A stretch of 64,000 nt of DNA, taken from Priestia koreensis (GTDB lineage Bacteria > Bacillota > Bacilli > Bacillales > Bacillaceae_H). The position numbers and the translations under genes are program-made. Below the pieces are notes generated by a model that saw only the letters and a list, made by a program, of their open reading frames with translations, made no database searches and was not told the DNA's origin. Location: contig NZ_LILC01000019.1 of assembly GCF_001274935.1 (NCBI RefSeq), positions 1 to 64,000 of the forward strand, given 5' to 3'. Shown here one piece after another: positions 9,609 through 18,259 of this stretch. Position 1 is the stretch's first letter. Every line of letters begins with the position of its first letter.

Positions 9609-10392
9609 TCGCTTTCTCACCTTTTGCGAAATAATTTTCTCGCTCATTAATAGAAAGGAATGACGTTAATTTTCGTTCAATAATAGCCGGAGCCTGACCT
9701 TCTACAATTGATAAAACCCCCTCAATCATCATAGAGCGAACGTTTACTTCATGTCTTGATTTACGCTTTAATTTATTGGCAAAAGGATGCCAAAGTACGT
9801 AACCAGAAAAGATCCCAAACAATGTCGCAACGAATGCGGCGGAAATCGCATGTCCTAAAGCTTCGGTATCTCCCATGTTCGAAAGTGCCGCAATAAGACC
9901 GATAACGGCTCCTAGTACCCCAAGAGTGGGGGCATATGTTCCTGCTTGTACAAAAATAGACGCACCTGTTTGATGACGATCTTCCATAGCTGAAATTTCT
10001 TCCATCATCACGTCACGAATAAATTCTTGAGATTGTCCGTCTACAGCGAGCGTCAACCCGTTTTTTAGGAAAGGATCTTCAAGCTCGTCAATTTTACCTT
10101 CAAGAGCAAGTAAACCTTCACGTCTTGCTAACGTTGCTAGTTCAACAAACAGCGGAATAATCTCTTCGTTTTTCGGGACCTTCGTTTCTTTAAAAATTAC
10201 TTTAAACAGCTTAGGAACGTTTTTAATGTCTCTTGTTGGAAAGGCAATGACCACGGCCCCAATGGTACCTAAAAAGATGATCAGTAAAGCAGCTGGATTT
10301 AAAAGAACAACTGGATTTACTCCTTTTAAAATCATTCCGACAAATACAGCGATGATGCCAATTATCAAACCAAATATCGATGTTTTATCCAT
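9601..10392 (-). CDS. motA: Flagellar motor stator protein MotA
   Basis: Proton-channel stator subunit with four membrane helices; 263 residues. The conserved GTYAPTLGVLGAVIGLIAAL helix and the cytoplasmic loop with ARREGLLALE and MEDRHQ are present. It has the closest look of B. subtilis MotA rather than the sodium-type MotP. GGTGA precedes ATG 10392. motB overlaps its end. In B. subtilis motAB lies far from sigK, so the location differs. Confidence 0.93.
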   Translation of the reverse strand: MDKTSIFGLIIGIIAVFVGMILKGVNPVVLLNPAALLIIFLGTIGAVVIAFPTRDIKNVPKLFKVIFKETKVPKNEEIIPLFVELATLARREGLLALEGKIDELEDPFLKNGLTLAVDGQSQEFIRDVMMEEISAMEDRHQTGASIFVQAGTYAPTLGVLGAVIGLIAALSNMGDTEALGHAISAAFVATLFGIFSGYVLWHPFANKLKRKSRHEVNVRSMMIEGVLSIVEGQAPAIIERKLTSFLSINERENYFAKGEKANE

Positions 10393-10450
10393 TCTATCAC
10401 CTGTGTATCTCTAAAGTTGGAGACTTATTGCTCTTGCTCCTCTAGTTTTT

Positions 10451-10477
10451 CTATCGGTTACTTCCTATTACTTGTTA
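10451..10477 (-). promoter_or_regulatory. Candidate sigma-D (motility) promoter for motA-motB
   Basis: On the minus strand TAAC (10474-10477), a 15-nt spacer and ACCGATAG (10451-10458) closely match TAAA-N15-GCCGATAT, the sigma-D pattern that drives motAB in B. subtilis. Confidence 0.65.
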
Positions 10478-10586
10478 ATGGGTTTTTATATATTTAAAAG
10501 GGGATTTTTATTATTTATGCATTTTTTTTGGATTTGTTTGTGCTTCTTGATTACAATGGAAAGAAAAAGGTGGAGAATGAAACACA

Positions 10587-10748
10587 ATGAGAAAAATTTT
10601 TTTGCTTTTAGTAGGGCTCGTCATTGTAGGAGGAGTCATTAACAATATTTTAAAAGACGGCATGGAATGGAAATGGGTCGCGGTACTTCTCATTACCGTC
10701 ATTTCCATTGTTCTACTGTGGATTCGTCCGCTGCGTGAAAACCGTTAA
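10587..10748 (+). CDS. Small membrane protein, unrecognised (53 aa)
   Basis: A 53-residue frame with two hydrophobic segments (about 4-22 and 30-46) split by KDGMEWKW, ending RPLRENR. GGTGGAG lies about 11 nt before ATG 10587, slightly long. Codon use looks native. I do not recognise a family. Its size and topology suggest a small membrane protein. Confidence 0.5.
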   Translation: MRKIFLLLVGLVIVGGVINNILKDGMEWKWVAVLLITVISIVLLWIRPLRENR

Positions 10749-10836
10749 ATAGAAGCGAATATCCACAAATGTCCCAAACCAAATTTCCCTCTCATCATAC
10801 GCTGTACTAAATAAGCAAAAAAGGGGTGGGAATCGC

Positions 10837-10995
10837 ATGTACTATGGATATCCAGGATCATTTGGATACGGCTATGGGTGTGGGTATGGATACGGAGGCG
10901 GCTTTGCCTTTGCGTTACTAATTATTTTATTTGTCCTGCTTTTGATTTTTGGAAGCTTCTATTATTTTAATTGCTACTGCAACTGGTGGAATTAA
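10837..10995 (+). CDS. YjcZ-family small sporulation protein (52 aa)
   Basis: A 52-residue protein with a Gly/Tyr repeat N-terminus (YGYPGSFGYGYGCGYGYGGG) followed by one membrane helix (about 21-43) and a Cys/Trp tail. This is the layout of the YjcZ/YuzC-type small spore-coat or sporulation proteins. GGGGTGGG precedes ATG 10837. A CATACGCT at about 10796 resembles a sigma-E -10 but no convincing -35 was seen. A sporulation role is inferred. Confidence 0.65.
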   Translation: MYYGYPGSFGYGYGCGYGYGGGFAFALLIILFVLLLIFGSFYYFNCYCNWWN

Positions 10996-11027
10996 AAAGA
11001 GCTCATGCATGCGCATGAGCCCTTTTG
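10996..11027. terminator. Terminator between the YjcZ-like gene and the permease
   Basis: GAGCTCATGC / GCATGAGCC stem around ATGC, flanked by A-rich and T-rich runs; shared by convergent genes. Confidence 0.75.
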
Positions 11028-11030
11028 TCG

Positions 11031-12452
11031 TTATCCAATCTTTTTGTTAAGGTTTGTTTGAGTGTTCAAGTTACTATGTCTTCTACCGTATAGGAAGTAT
11101 ACGATTAAACCAAGAACTAACCATACGCCAAAGCTGATCCATGTTAGACGTGGAAGCTGAAGAGCAAGATATGCACAAAATACGAAAGCTAAAATGGGTA
11201 CGTACGGTACAAATGGAACGGAGAATCCTGATTTTGTTTCACCTTGATCTTTCGAGCGACGCAAATACAAAATCCCAACTGATACCGTCATGAAAGCGAA
11301 AAGAGTTCCGATATTTGTTAATTCTGCAAGTTTGCTTAATGGCACAAAACCTGTAAAGAAAGAAACAAGCAAGCATGTAATCCATGTATTCGCTACAGGC
11401 GTTTGCTTCTTTTTGCTTACTTTTGAGAAGACTTTTGGAAGCAAACCGTCACGGCTAATCGCATAGAACAAACGAGTTTGTCCATAAAGCATTACAAGTA
11501 GAACCGTTGTAATTCCTGTGATTGCTCCTACAGAGATCAGACCAGCAACCCAGTCCTGATTAATGTAATTTAGCGCAAACGCTACAGGGTTTTTAACATT
11601 TAATTCAGTGTAAGGAACAATCCCAGTTAAAATAGCTGAAACGATAATATATAGTGCTGTACAAACAAGTAGGGAAGCAATAATTCCAATTGGCATGTTG
11701 CGCTGCGGGTTACGTACTTCTTCAGCAGCTGTCGCAACAGCATCGAAGCCAATATAAGCAAAGAATACAGTAGCAGCACCTGTTGCCACTCCACTAAAGC
11801 CAAACGGCATAAACGGTGTCCAGTTTTCTGGTTTTACATACCATACGCCAACAGCGATGAATAAAATTACGACCGCAAGCTTGATAAGAACCATCACCGC
11901 ATTAAATTTGGCTGATTTTTTCGTTCCTTGTGATAAAAGTAATGTAATAATAAATACAATGGCGATAGCAGGTATATCAATGAACGTTCCTTTTGACGGA
12001 TCGTAAGCACTTGTGATGGCTGTTGGCAAATGAATACCAAATCCACCAAGCAGTCCTTGGAAATAACCAGACCATCCACTTGCAACGGCGGATGAGGCGA
12101 GCCCATATTCTAAAATTAAGTCCCAGCCGAGAATCCATGCGATTATTTCACCAAACGTCGCATAGCTGTAAGTATAGGCACTTCCTGATACAGGTACTTT
12201 AGAAGCAAATTCGGCATAACATAGGGCTGCAAATACACAGGCAAGTCCAGATAAAATAAAAGAAATGATGAGTGCAGGTCCTGCATGCTCTGCGGCGGCT
12301 ACGCCAGTTAAAACGAAAATACCTGTTCCGATAATTGCGCCAATGCCTAACATGGTTAGATCAAAAGCGCCTAGATCCTTTTTTAGTGCAACATCTTTTC
12401 CTGTCGTTTCTTTTATCAAAGATGCGATGGATTTTTTCCTGAATAAACTCAT
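11031..12452 (-). CDS. APC-family amino acid permease (YfnA-like, cationic type)
   Basis: A 473-residue integral membrane transporter with about 12 helices. The LTMLGIGAIIGTGIFVLTG signature in helix 1 and FFAYIGFDAVATAAEEVRNP in helix 6 are those of the cationic amino acid transporter branch of the APC superfamily, and the whole length resembles B. subtilis YfnA. The substrate cannot be read from sequence. GGAGG precedes ATG 12452. The preceding 250 bases hold a short hairpin (TTGCTTTT/AAAAAGCAA) and no clear riboswitch. Confidence 0.85.
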   Translation of the reverse strand: MSLFRKKSIASLIKETTGKDVALKKDLGAFDLTMLGIGAIIGTGIFVLTGVAAAEHAGPALIISFILSGLACVFAALCYAEFASKVPVSGSAYTYSYATFGEIIAWILGWDLILEYGLASSAVASGWSGYFQGLLGGFGIHLPTAITSAYDPSKGTFIDIPAIAIVFIITLLLSQGTKKSAKFNAVMVLIKLAVVILFIAVGVWYVKPENWTPFMPFGFSGVATGAATVFFAYIGFDAVATAAEEVRNPQRNMPIGIIASLLVCTALYIIVSAILTGIVPYTELNVKNPVAFALNYINQDWVAGLISVGAITGITTVLLVMLYGQTRLFYAISRDGLLPKVFSKVSKKKQTPVANTWITCLLVSFFTGFVPLSKLAELTNIGTLFAFMTVSVGILYLRRSKDQGETKSGFSVPFVPYVPILAFVFCAYLALQLPRLTWISFGVWLVLGLIVYFLYGRRHSNLNTQTNLNKKIG

Positions 12453-12705
12453 AGTAAACCTCCGAAGTTTTGTTTGAATTTTCTGATAAAATAAACCAAA
12501 AAAATCACTGACGGCTAAAAAAATAAAAGGGATTTAGACCGTTTCACGATATTTAGGGAGAATATAGACATACTTTAATTGCTTTTTCGTCAAAAAGCAA
12601 CAATTTTTTGAAAAATTAGTTAGTGGGGATTATTGGATAGGTGGAGTAGGTGTGAATCATAAAGAAAGAGGCAGGTTCTTTCTATTTTGTCTTCATGGTA
12701 AACGA

Positions 12706-12742
12706 TAAAAAAACTCGCTTCTTTGAGTAAGAAACGAGTTTT
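12706..12742 (-). terminator. Terminator after pssA
   Basis: AAAACTCGTTTCTT / AAGAAGCGAGTTTT (one mismatch) followed on the minus strand by seven T residues. Confidence 0.8.
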
Positions 12743-12746
12743 AAAC

Positions 12747-13286
12747 TTACACTTTTTTAAGTCTAAATGTGCTAACCATTAAGAATGAAAGAATAATGAC
12801 AATAAACATGAAGAAATGGACGGGAATAAATGAGACGGTTAAATAGCTTAGTGTAAGTAAACAACCAGCGGCTGTAATAGGTAGGCCGGTGAAATATCCA
12901 TTGCTTTCAGTGATGTTAAATCGCGCTAAACGAGATGCACCACAAGCAATATAAATAATGGTGAAAATTGCACCAGGAGCTCCGAAATCTCCTAATACTG
13001 TTTGATAAATTAAGAGAGCAGGTGCGACTCCAAACGAAATGATATCACACATCGAATCAAGTTGTTTTCCAAATTCAGATTCGATATTTAATTTTCTAGC
13101 GACCATTCCGTCGAATCTATCAGCGAATGCTGCTAAGAAGATTAAAAGTAAGCTTAAATTAAATTGATCTTTTAATATACAAAGGATTGCGAATCCGCCT
13201 AAACTGAGATTTAATATAGTTAAGGTGTTAGCAGACTGAGCTTTCAATTTTTTGATTGTGTGATCAACATAATCAGACAAAAACAT
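12747..13286 (-). CDS. pssA: CDP-diacylglycerol-serine O-phosphatidyltransferase
   Basis: Makes phosphatidylserine from CDP-diacylglycerol and serine in the membrane, the step before Psd. About 179 residues, several membrane helices. The CDP-alcohol phosphotransferase motif DG-x2-AR-x8-G-x3-D-x3-D is complete (DGMVAR ... GKQLDSMCD). ATG 13286 has GGGAGTGAG upstream; the longer frame to 13325 lacks a ribosome site. psd is divergent next to it, supporting the assignment. Confidence 0.88.
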   Translation of the reverse strand: MFLSDYVDHTIKKLKAQSANTLTILNLSLGGFAILCILKDQFNLSLLLIFLAAFADRFDGMVARKLNIESEFGKQLDSMCDIISFGVAPALLIYQTVLGDFGAPGAIFTIIYIACGASRLARFNITESNGYFTGLPITAAGCLLTLSYLTVSFIPVHFFMFIVIILSFLMVSTFRLKKV

Positions 13287-13408
13287 GTTTCTCACTCCCT
13301 TTACTAGGATGGTATATAATGCCAAACGGAAAACAACAAACGTAACCCTATTGTAGTCTTAATTGTAAGGTTAGTAAAGAGGTATTACGATGGCGGAGGT
13401 AATTTTTA

Positions 13409-14185
13409 TTGCGTAAAAATCTTTATCGCTTCATGATTGAATTAACGAATCATCCCCTTTCATCATCTATGATTAAGCGATTTTCACTATCATCTATTAG
13501 CTCGCATTTCATATCATCATATGCGCGTGTATACAAAATTAATCAAAATGAAATGAAAAATGAGTTAAACACATATAAAACGCTGCAAGAATTCTTCATT
13601 CGTGAATTAAAGGATACAGCAAGACCTATTGACGCAGATTTGACGTCTATTGTAAGCCCTGTAGATGCTGTGATTGAGAGTATGGGAACAGTGACGCCGG
13701 AAAAAGAAATTACGGTTAAAAATAAGCAGTACTCCATTGAAGAGATGATTGGTGACGATGAAATTCTACAGAAATATGTGGGCGGAGAGTACATTATTTT
13801 ATACTTAAGTCCAAAGGATTATCATCGTATTCATAGCCCGATTCAAGCAACGATTGACAAACAATGGACGCTCGGAGGAAAGTCGTATCCTGTGAACTCG
13901 TGGGGATTAAAATATGGGAAAGATCCCATTACGAAAAACTATCGAAAGCTCCTGCAAATGAAAGGTTCAACCGGCGATTTACTGCTAGTCAAAGTAGGAG
14001 CGATGTTTATTAATAGCATTGAAACAACGGTTAAGAATGAGCATGTGAAAAAAGGTGAAGAGGTTGGGTATTTCTCCTTCGGTTCGACGGTCGTGTTATT
14101 TTTAGAAAAAGGAAAACTTCATTTATCAGATCATTTACAGCCACAGCAACCTGTGCGAGTAGGCGAACGAATTGGAACGATCTAG
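13409..14185 (+). CDS. psd: Phosphatidylserine decarboxylase
   Basis: Pyruvoyl-dependent enzyme converting phosphatidylserine to phosphatidylethanolamine. TTG start at 13409 with GGAGG upstream; 258 residues. The self-cleavage site is present as FGST with Ser226, which becomes the pyruvoyl group. The catalytic His region (YHRIHSP) is present. The gene is divergent from pssA with 122 nt between. Confidence 0.9.
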   Translation: MRKNLYRFMIELTNHPLSSSMIKRFSLSSISSHFISSYARVYKINQNEMKNELNTYKTLQEFFIRELKDTARPIDADLTSIVSPVDAVIESMGTVTPEKEITVKNKQYSIEEMIGDDEILQKYVGGEYIILYLSPKDYHRIHSPIQATIDKQWTLGGKSYPVNSWGLKYGKDPITKNYRKLLQMKGSTGDLLLVKVGAMFINSIETTVKNEHVKKGEEVGYFSFGSTVVLFLEKGKLHLSDHLQPQQPVRVGERIGTI

Positions 14186-14208
14186 ATTGTATAGGAATAA
14201 GCGTAATA

Positions 14209-14257
14209 GGGTGTCATCGGACGACTAATATTATGTCGAGCGATGACACCCTTCTTT
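14209..14257 (+). terminator. Terminator after psd
   Basis: GGGTGTCATCG / CGATGACACCC, an 11-bp stem with further pairing in the loop (GAC/GTC), followed by TTCTTT. Confidence 0.85.
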
Positions 14258-14300
14258 GCAGTAAAACCTAGCGTTTTCATATGAAGAAGTCGATTATATG

Positions 14301-14435
14301 TTAACCTATAATTTCTACTTGAAGAGAACGGCGCTTAATTTCCTTTTCAATTAGATGAATGAATTCAGGATTCAGCTTCAATTCTGTAGCTCGGCAATAT
14401 GATTCCACGAGAAGCTTGTCTGATAACTTATGCAT
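14301..14435 (-). CDS. sda: Sporulation checkpoint inhibitor Sda
   Basis: A 44-residue helical hairpin protein that in B. subtilis binds KinA and blocks phosphorelay signalling when replication is disturbed. The segments [18 protein letters not shown] and [11 protein letters not shown] match Sda. ATG 14435 follows GGAGGTGG; the longer reading frame to 14543 overlaps the promoter and is not expected. The neighbourhood (next to yqeG) and the DnaA boxes upstream agree with the B. subtilis gene. Confidence 0.9.
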   Translation of the reverse strand: MHKLSDKLLVESYCRATELKLNPEFIHLIEKEIKRRSLQVEIIG

Positions 14436-14487
14436 CAGGCTTCCACCTCCTATTAAGTAGTAGAGGTTCTGACTGACATGATGGGCG

Positions 14488-14516
14488 CATATACTAATTG
14501 AATGCGCTACAATCAA
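14488..14516 (-). promoter_or_regulatory. Candidate sigma-A promoter of sda
   Basis: On the minus strand TTGATT (14511-14516), 17 nt, TATATG (14488-14493), about 53 nt before the sda start. Confidence 0.55.
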
Positions 14517-14551
14517 TCTACCACGAAATTTCTTTTCGAACAATCGTTCTG

Positions 14552-14650
14552 TTATCCACAGGAATAAGTGGATAAAATGTGGGTATCTTGTTTATAATTA
14601 CCATAAAAGTTGAAAACATCGACGGTATATTGTTGATAGATTTATCCACA
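14552..14650. promoter_or_regulatory. DnaA-box cluster upstream of sda
   Basis: Two perfect boxes TTATCCACA (14552-14560 and 14642-14650) on the plus strand and one near-perfect box in the other orientation (AGTGGATAA, 14567-14575). In B. subtilis DnaA directly activates sda. The interval 14517-14772 contains no gene. Confidence 0.8.
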
Positions 14651-14772
14651 GGCTGGATGAGTTCAAGATTTGTCGAAAAATTTTTGTAGGGCTTTATTTA
14701 TTTCGTAGGGGAATGTATTATTTATTAAATGACGGAACCCAAGGATAGGTTAGGATAATTCATTATTTATGG

Positions 14773-14800
14773 TTGGAAAATATAGATCAAGCGTTATAAT
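14773..14800 (+). promoter_or_regulatory. Sigma-A promoter of the yqeG operon
   Basis: TTGGAA-N16-TATAAT with a perfect -10, 55 nt before yqeG. Confidence 0.65.
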
Positions 14801-14854
14801 TAAAAGTTGTGCTTCATTTATCCAAAGTTCGACATATCATAGAGGTGTTTAAAA

Positions 14855-15370
14855 GTGTTAAAATTATTTTTACCTAACGAGCATGTGAAAAACGTATTTC
14901 ATATTACACCACAAGAGTTAAAACAACGAGGAATTAAAGGGATCATCACCGATCTTGATAATACATTAGTGGAGTGGGATCGACCCGATGCTACGCCAGA
15001 GCTTATTCAATGGTTTAAAGAAATGAAGGAACATGGTATTCAAGTGACCATCGTTTCAAACAATGCTGAAAAGCGTGTTAAATTCTTTTCTGACCCATTA
15101 GAGCTTCCGTTTGTTTTTAAAGCGCGAAAACCGTTGCGTCGTTCTTTTAGACGCGCATTAAAAGCCATGAACCTGAAAAAAGAAGAGGTCGTCGTAGTAG
15201 GGGATCAGCTTCTGACAGATGTACTCGGCGGAAATCGTCTCGGCGTGTATACCATTTTAGTGGTACCTGTTGCTCAGACGGACGGATTTATTACGAAATT
15301 TAACCGTCGTATGGAACGAAGAATATTGGCCTTTATGAAAAGAAAAGGCATGATTAATTGGGAGGACTAA
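14855..15370 (+). CDS. yqeG: YqeG family HAD-type phosphatase
   Basis: A 171-residue HAD-superfamily protein. The nucleophile motif DLDNTLVEW has Asp33 and Asp35, motif II is VSNN and motif IV is VGDQLLTDVLGGN. The substrate is not known. GTG 14855 has GAGGTG upstream. It heads a dense operon of ribosome-assembly and cofactor genes and ends 4 nt before yqeH. Confidence 0.88.
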   Translation: MLKLFLPNEHVKNVFHITPQELKQRGIKGIITDLDNTLVEWDRPDATPELIQWFKEMKEHGIQVTIVSNNAEKRVKFFSDPLELPFVFKARKPLRRSFRRALKAMNLKKEEVVVVGDQLLTDVLGGNRLGVYTILVVPVAQTDGFITKFNRRMERRILAFMKRKGMINWED

Positions 15371-15374
15371 AACA

Positions 15375-16481
15375 TTGACTGAAGAAGTATTGCACTGTAT
15401 GGGATGTGGAGTGGAATTGCAGACAGAAAATCCGTCTGAAATTGGCTATACTCCTGCATCAGCGTTAGAAAAAGAGTTTGTCATTTGCCAACGTTGTTTT
15501 CGTTTAAAACACTATAATGAAATTCAAGACGTGTCTTTAACGGACGATGATTTTCTAAAAATCTTAAACGGTATTGGGCAGTCGCGCGGACTAGTGGTAA
15601 AAATCGTCGACATCTTCGACTTTAACGGAAGCTGGTTACCAGGACTACACCGTTTTGTCGGGAACAACGACGTTTTATTAGTAGGAAACAAAGTTGACTT
15701 ATTGCCGAAATCGGCTAAAAAGAATAAGCTTGTAAACTGGATGAAAAAATCAGCGAAGGATCTTGGACTTCGTGCAGCGGATGTCTTTTTAATCAGTGCG
15801 GATAAAGGACAAGGTATTCAGGAGCTTGCTGCTGCGATTGAAGAGTATCGAAATGGGCAGGACGTATACGTTGTTGGTTGTACAAACGTAGGAAAATCAA
15901 CGTTCATCAATCGTCTGATTAAAGAGTTTAGCGGTGAGCAGGATATTATTACAACTTCACAATACCCTGGAACAACGTTAGATTTAATTGGGATTTCCTT
16001 GGATGAAACGGCGACGCTTTATGATACGCCAGGAATTATCAATCATCACCAAATGGCTCACTATGTAGACAAGCGTGATTTGAAAATTATTTCGCCTAAA
16101 AAAGAGATTAAGCCAAAAATTTATCAATTAAATGAAGCGCAAACGCTCTTTTTTGGAGGACTAGCTCGTTTGGATTATGTGAGTGGCGGCAAGCGTGCGC
16201 TTACATGCTATGTATCCAATGATATTAATATTCATCGTACAAAGCTTGAAAAAGCAGATGACTTATATGCAAATCATTTGGGAGAGCTTTTACAGCCACC
16301 TCGTCAAGAGCAGTTGGATGAGTTCCCACCTCTTGTCGCTCATGAGTTTAATATTAAAGAAGGAAAAACAGACATTGTCTTCTCTGGCCTGGGTTGGGTA
16401 ACGGTAAACGAGCCTGGTGCGAAAGTAGTTGCGCACGTTCCACAGGGAGTCGGCGTGTTTGTACGCGAGTCTTTAATTTAA
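15375..16481 (+). CDS. yqeH: Circularly permuted ribosome-assembly GTPase YqeH
   Basis: A GTPase needed for 30S subunit maturation. An N-terminal zinc finger has Cys8, Cys11, Cys38 and Cys41. The GTPase motifs occur in permuted order: G4 NKVD at 105-108, G1 GCTNVGKST at 168-176, then G3 DTPG at 217-220. A C-terminal RNA-binding region follows; total 368 residues. TTG start at 15375 with GGAGG upstream. Confidence 0.93.
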   Translation: MTEEVLHCMGCGVELQTENPSEIGYTPASALEKEFVICQRCFRLKHYNEIQDVSLTDDDFLKILNGIGQSRGLVVKIVDIFDFNGSWLPGLHRFVGNNDVLLVGNKVDLLPKSAKKNKLVNWMKKSAKDLGLRAADVFLISADKGQGIQELAAAIEEYRNGQDVYVVGCTNVGKSTFINRLIKEFSGEQDIITTSQYPGTTLDLIGISLDETATLYDTPGIINHHQMAHYVDKRDLKIISPKKEIKPKIYQLNEAQTLFFGGLARLDYVSGGKRALTCYVSNDINIHRTKLEKADDLYANHLGELLQPPRQEQLDEFPPLVAHEFNIKEGKTDIVFSGLGWVTVNEPGAKVVAHVPQGVGVFVRESLI

Positions 16482-16515
16482 TCGATACGCTAAATAAAAA
16501 GGGGGAGAAAGCAAC

Positions 16516-17364
16516 ATGACGCAATTATTTGGTTTAATTGGTCATCCCGTTGGCCATTCATTGTCCCCTGCTATGCATAATGATGCTTTTAAGCGCCTTG
16601 GTATTGACGCACATTACCAAGCATTTGATATTGATCCGGCTCAATTCAGTACGGCCATTCAAGGGTTAAAAGCTTTAGGAATTAAAGGGTTTAACGTAAC
16701 GATTCCTTATAAAGTAGACATCATGGAGCATTTGGATGAAATCGATCCGCTAGCGCAGGCAATTGGAGCGGTTAACACCGTCTGCAATGTTGAAGGGCGC
16801 TACGTTGGATACAATACGGATGGAGAGGGCTATGTAAAATCCCTGCTTCAGGTGGTTAATGAGAGAGAACTTTCTGCTAAACATGTTCTCATTATTGGAG
16901 CAGGAGGGGCTGCAAAAGCTATTTTTTACACGTTGGCTTCGCAAACCGAAAAGCCGAAGGGCATTTATTTAGCGAACCGCACCGTTCAAAGAGCAGATGC
17001 ATTAATTGGAGCATGTCCCATTGAGGTGGAAGCTGAAGCAGTTTCTCTTCTACATGCGAAAGAGTTGTTGCAAGAGGTGGATATTGTGATTAACACCACC
17101 TCTGTTGGCATGCACCCGAATATAGATGAAGAGCCGCTTGATCTTCAACGCGTTCAAGAAGGAGCGATTGTAAGTGATATTATTTACAATCCACTTGAAA
17201 CGAAATGGTTGAAGAATGCGGATCAGGCAGGTGCCGTTCCGCATAATGGAGTAGGAATGTTTATTATGCAAGGCGCACTAGCATTTGAAAAATGGACAGG
17301 TCGTGCTCCGGACAAAAAAGCGATGGAAGCAATCGTCCTGAAACACTTAAATCATAAGAAATAG
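16516..17364 (+). CDS. aroE: Shikimate dehydrogenase
   Basis: Reduces 3-dehydroshikimate with NADPH in aromatic amino acid synthesis. It is 282 residues. The shikimate-binding SLSP (15-18), the catalytic lysine K66 in NVTIPYK, NTDG (100-103) and the dinucleotide loop GAGGAAKA (128-135) are all present. AGGGGGAG precedes ATG. Confidence 0.93.
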   Translation: MTQLFGLIGHPVGHSLSPAMHNDAFKRLGIDAHYQAFDIDPAQFSTAIQGLKALGIKGFNVTIPYKVDIMEHLDEIDPLAQAIGAVNTVCNVEGRYVGYNTDGEGYVKSLLQVVNERELSAKHVLIIGAGGAAKAIFYTLASQTEKPKGIYLANRTVQRADALIGACPIEVEAEAVSLLHAKELLQEVDIVINTTSVGMHPNIDEEPLDLQRVQEGAIVSDIIYNPLETKWLKNADQAGAVPHNGVGMFIMQGALAFEKWTGRAPDKKAMEAIVLKHLNHKK

Positions 17365-17374
17365 GAGAATTACA

Positions 17375-17668
17375 ATGTTAAAAGGTAAGCAAAAACGTTT
17401 TTTACGCTCAAAAGCGCATCATTTAAATCCCATCTTCCAAGTAGGGAAGGGCGGAGTAAATGACAATATGATTAAACAAATTACAGAAGCATTAGAAGTT
17501 CGTGAACTAATTAAGGTGAGCGTACTTCAAAACTGTGAAGAAGATCGCTACACAGTATCAGAGCAAATCAGCTCTGGAGCAAAAGCGGAGCTTGTGCAAG
17601 TAATTGGAAATACAATTGTGTTGTACAAAGAATCACGTGAAAACAAACAGTTAGTATTGCCAAAATAA
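17375..17668 (+). CDS. yhbY: YhbY/YqeI CRM-domain RNA-binding protein
   Basis: A 97-residue single CRM-domain protein that associates with pre-ribosomes. The GKGG loop (QVGKGGV) and the basic start (MLKGKQKRFLRSKAH) are characteristic. It lies 10 nt after aroE, within the operon. It fits the operon's ribosome assembly theme with yqeH and rsfS. Confidence 0.88.
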   Translation: MLKGKQKRFLRSKAHHLNPIFQVGKGGVNDNMIKQITEALEVRELIKVSVLQNCEEDRYTVSEQISSGAKAELVQVIGNTIVLYKESRENKQLVLPK

Positions 17669-17689
17669 TCTTAAAGGAGTCGGGTACGT

Positions 17690-18259
17690 TTGAAGCGAAT
17701 TGGTATTCTCGGAGGAACATTTAATCCTCCCCACCTTGGTCACCTTGCGATTGCTAACGAAGTGCTTCATGCATTAGAGCTAGACAAGGTGTGGTTCTTG
17801 CCTTCTTACATCCCTCCACATAAAGAGATTAAAAAGGGAATGAATCCTCTGCACCGCTTGAGTATGATTGAACGAGCGGTAAAGGACAACGAACAATTTG
17901 AGGTTCAGCCGATTGAGTTTGAAAAAAAGGGAACATCTTATACGATTGAAACGATGCAGCTACTTCAAGAAATGTATCCCGATCATCAATTCTACTTCAT
18001 CATTGGTGGAGATATGATCGAATATTTGCCAAAGTGGCATCGCATTGATGAGCTAGTAGAAGTAGTGAATTTTGTTGGCGTCCAGCGCCCTGGTTTTGAT
18101 ATTGAGACACCCTATCCGATCCAGAGAGTCGAAATTCCACAGCTGGAAATTTCGTCCTCTTTTATTCGTGATCGGGTAACAAAGCACGAAACCATTCGCT
18201 ATTTTGTACCAGATACTGTGAAACGATACATTGAGGAGAATCATTTATATGAATCGTGA
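17690..18259 (+). CDS. nadD: Nicotinate-nucleotide adenylyltransferase
   Basis: Forms deamido-NAD from nicotinate mononucleotide and ATP. 189 residues. The nucleotidyltransferase motif GGTFNPPHLGH has His15 and His18, and the C-terminal SSSFIRDR is the second nucleotide-binding motif. TTG 17690 with AAAGGAGT upstream. It overlaps yqeK by 11 nt, so translation is coupled. Confidence 0.93.
   Translation: MKRIGILGGTFNPPHLGHLAIANEVLHALELDKVWFLPSYIPPHKEIKKGMNPLHRLSMIERAVKDNEQFEVQPIEFEKKGTSYTIETMQLLQEMYPDHQFYFIIGGDMIEYLPKWHRIDELVEVVNFVGVQRPGFDIETPYPIQRVEIPQLEISSSFIRDRVTKHETIRYFVPDTVKRYIEENHLYES

Noticed and set aside
12453..12705. Possible riboswitch before the YfnA-like permease
   Set aside because: Only one short hairpin (TTGCTTTT/AAAAAGCAA); no conserved riboswitch core recognised.
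12652..12708. 18-codon frame (GTG) with GGTGGAG upstream, after pssA region
   Set aside because: Very short, no conserved features and in the terminator-proximal gap; not enough to call a gene.
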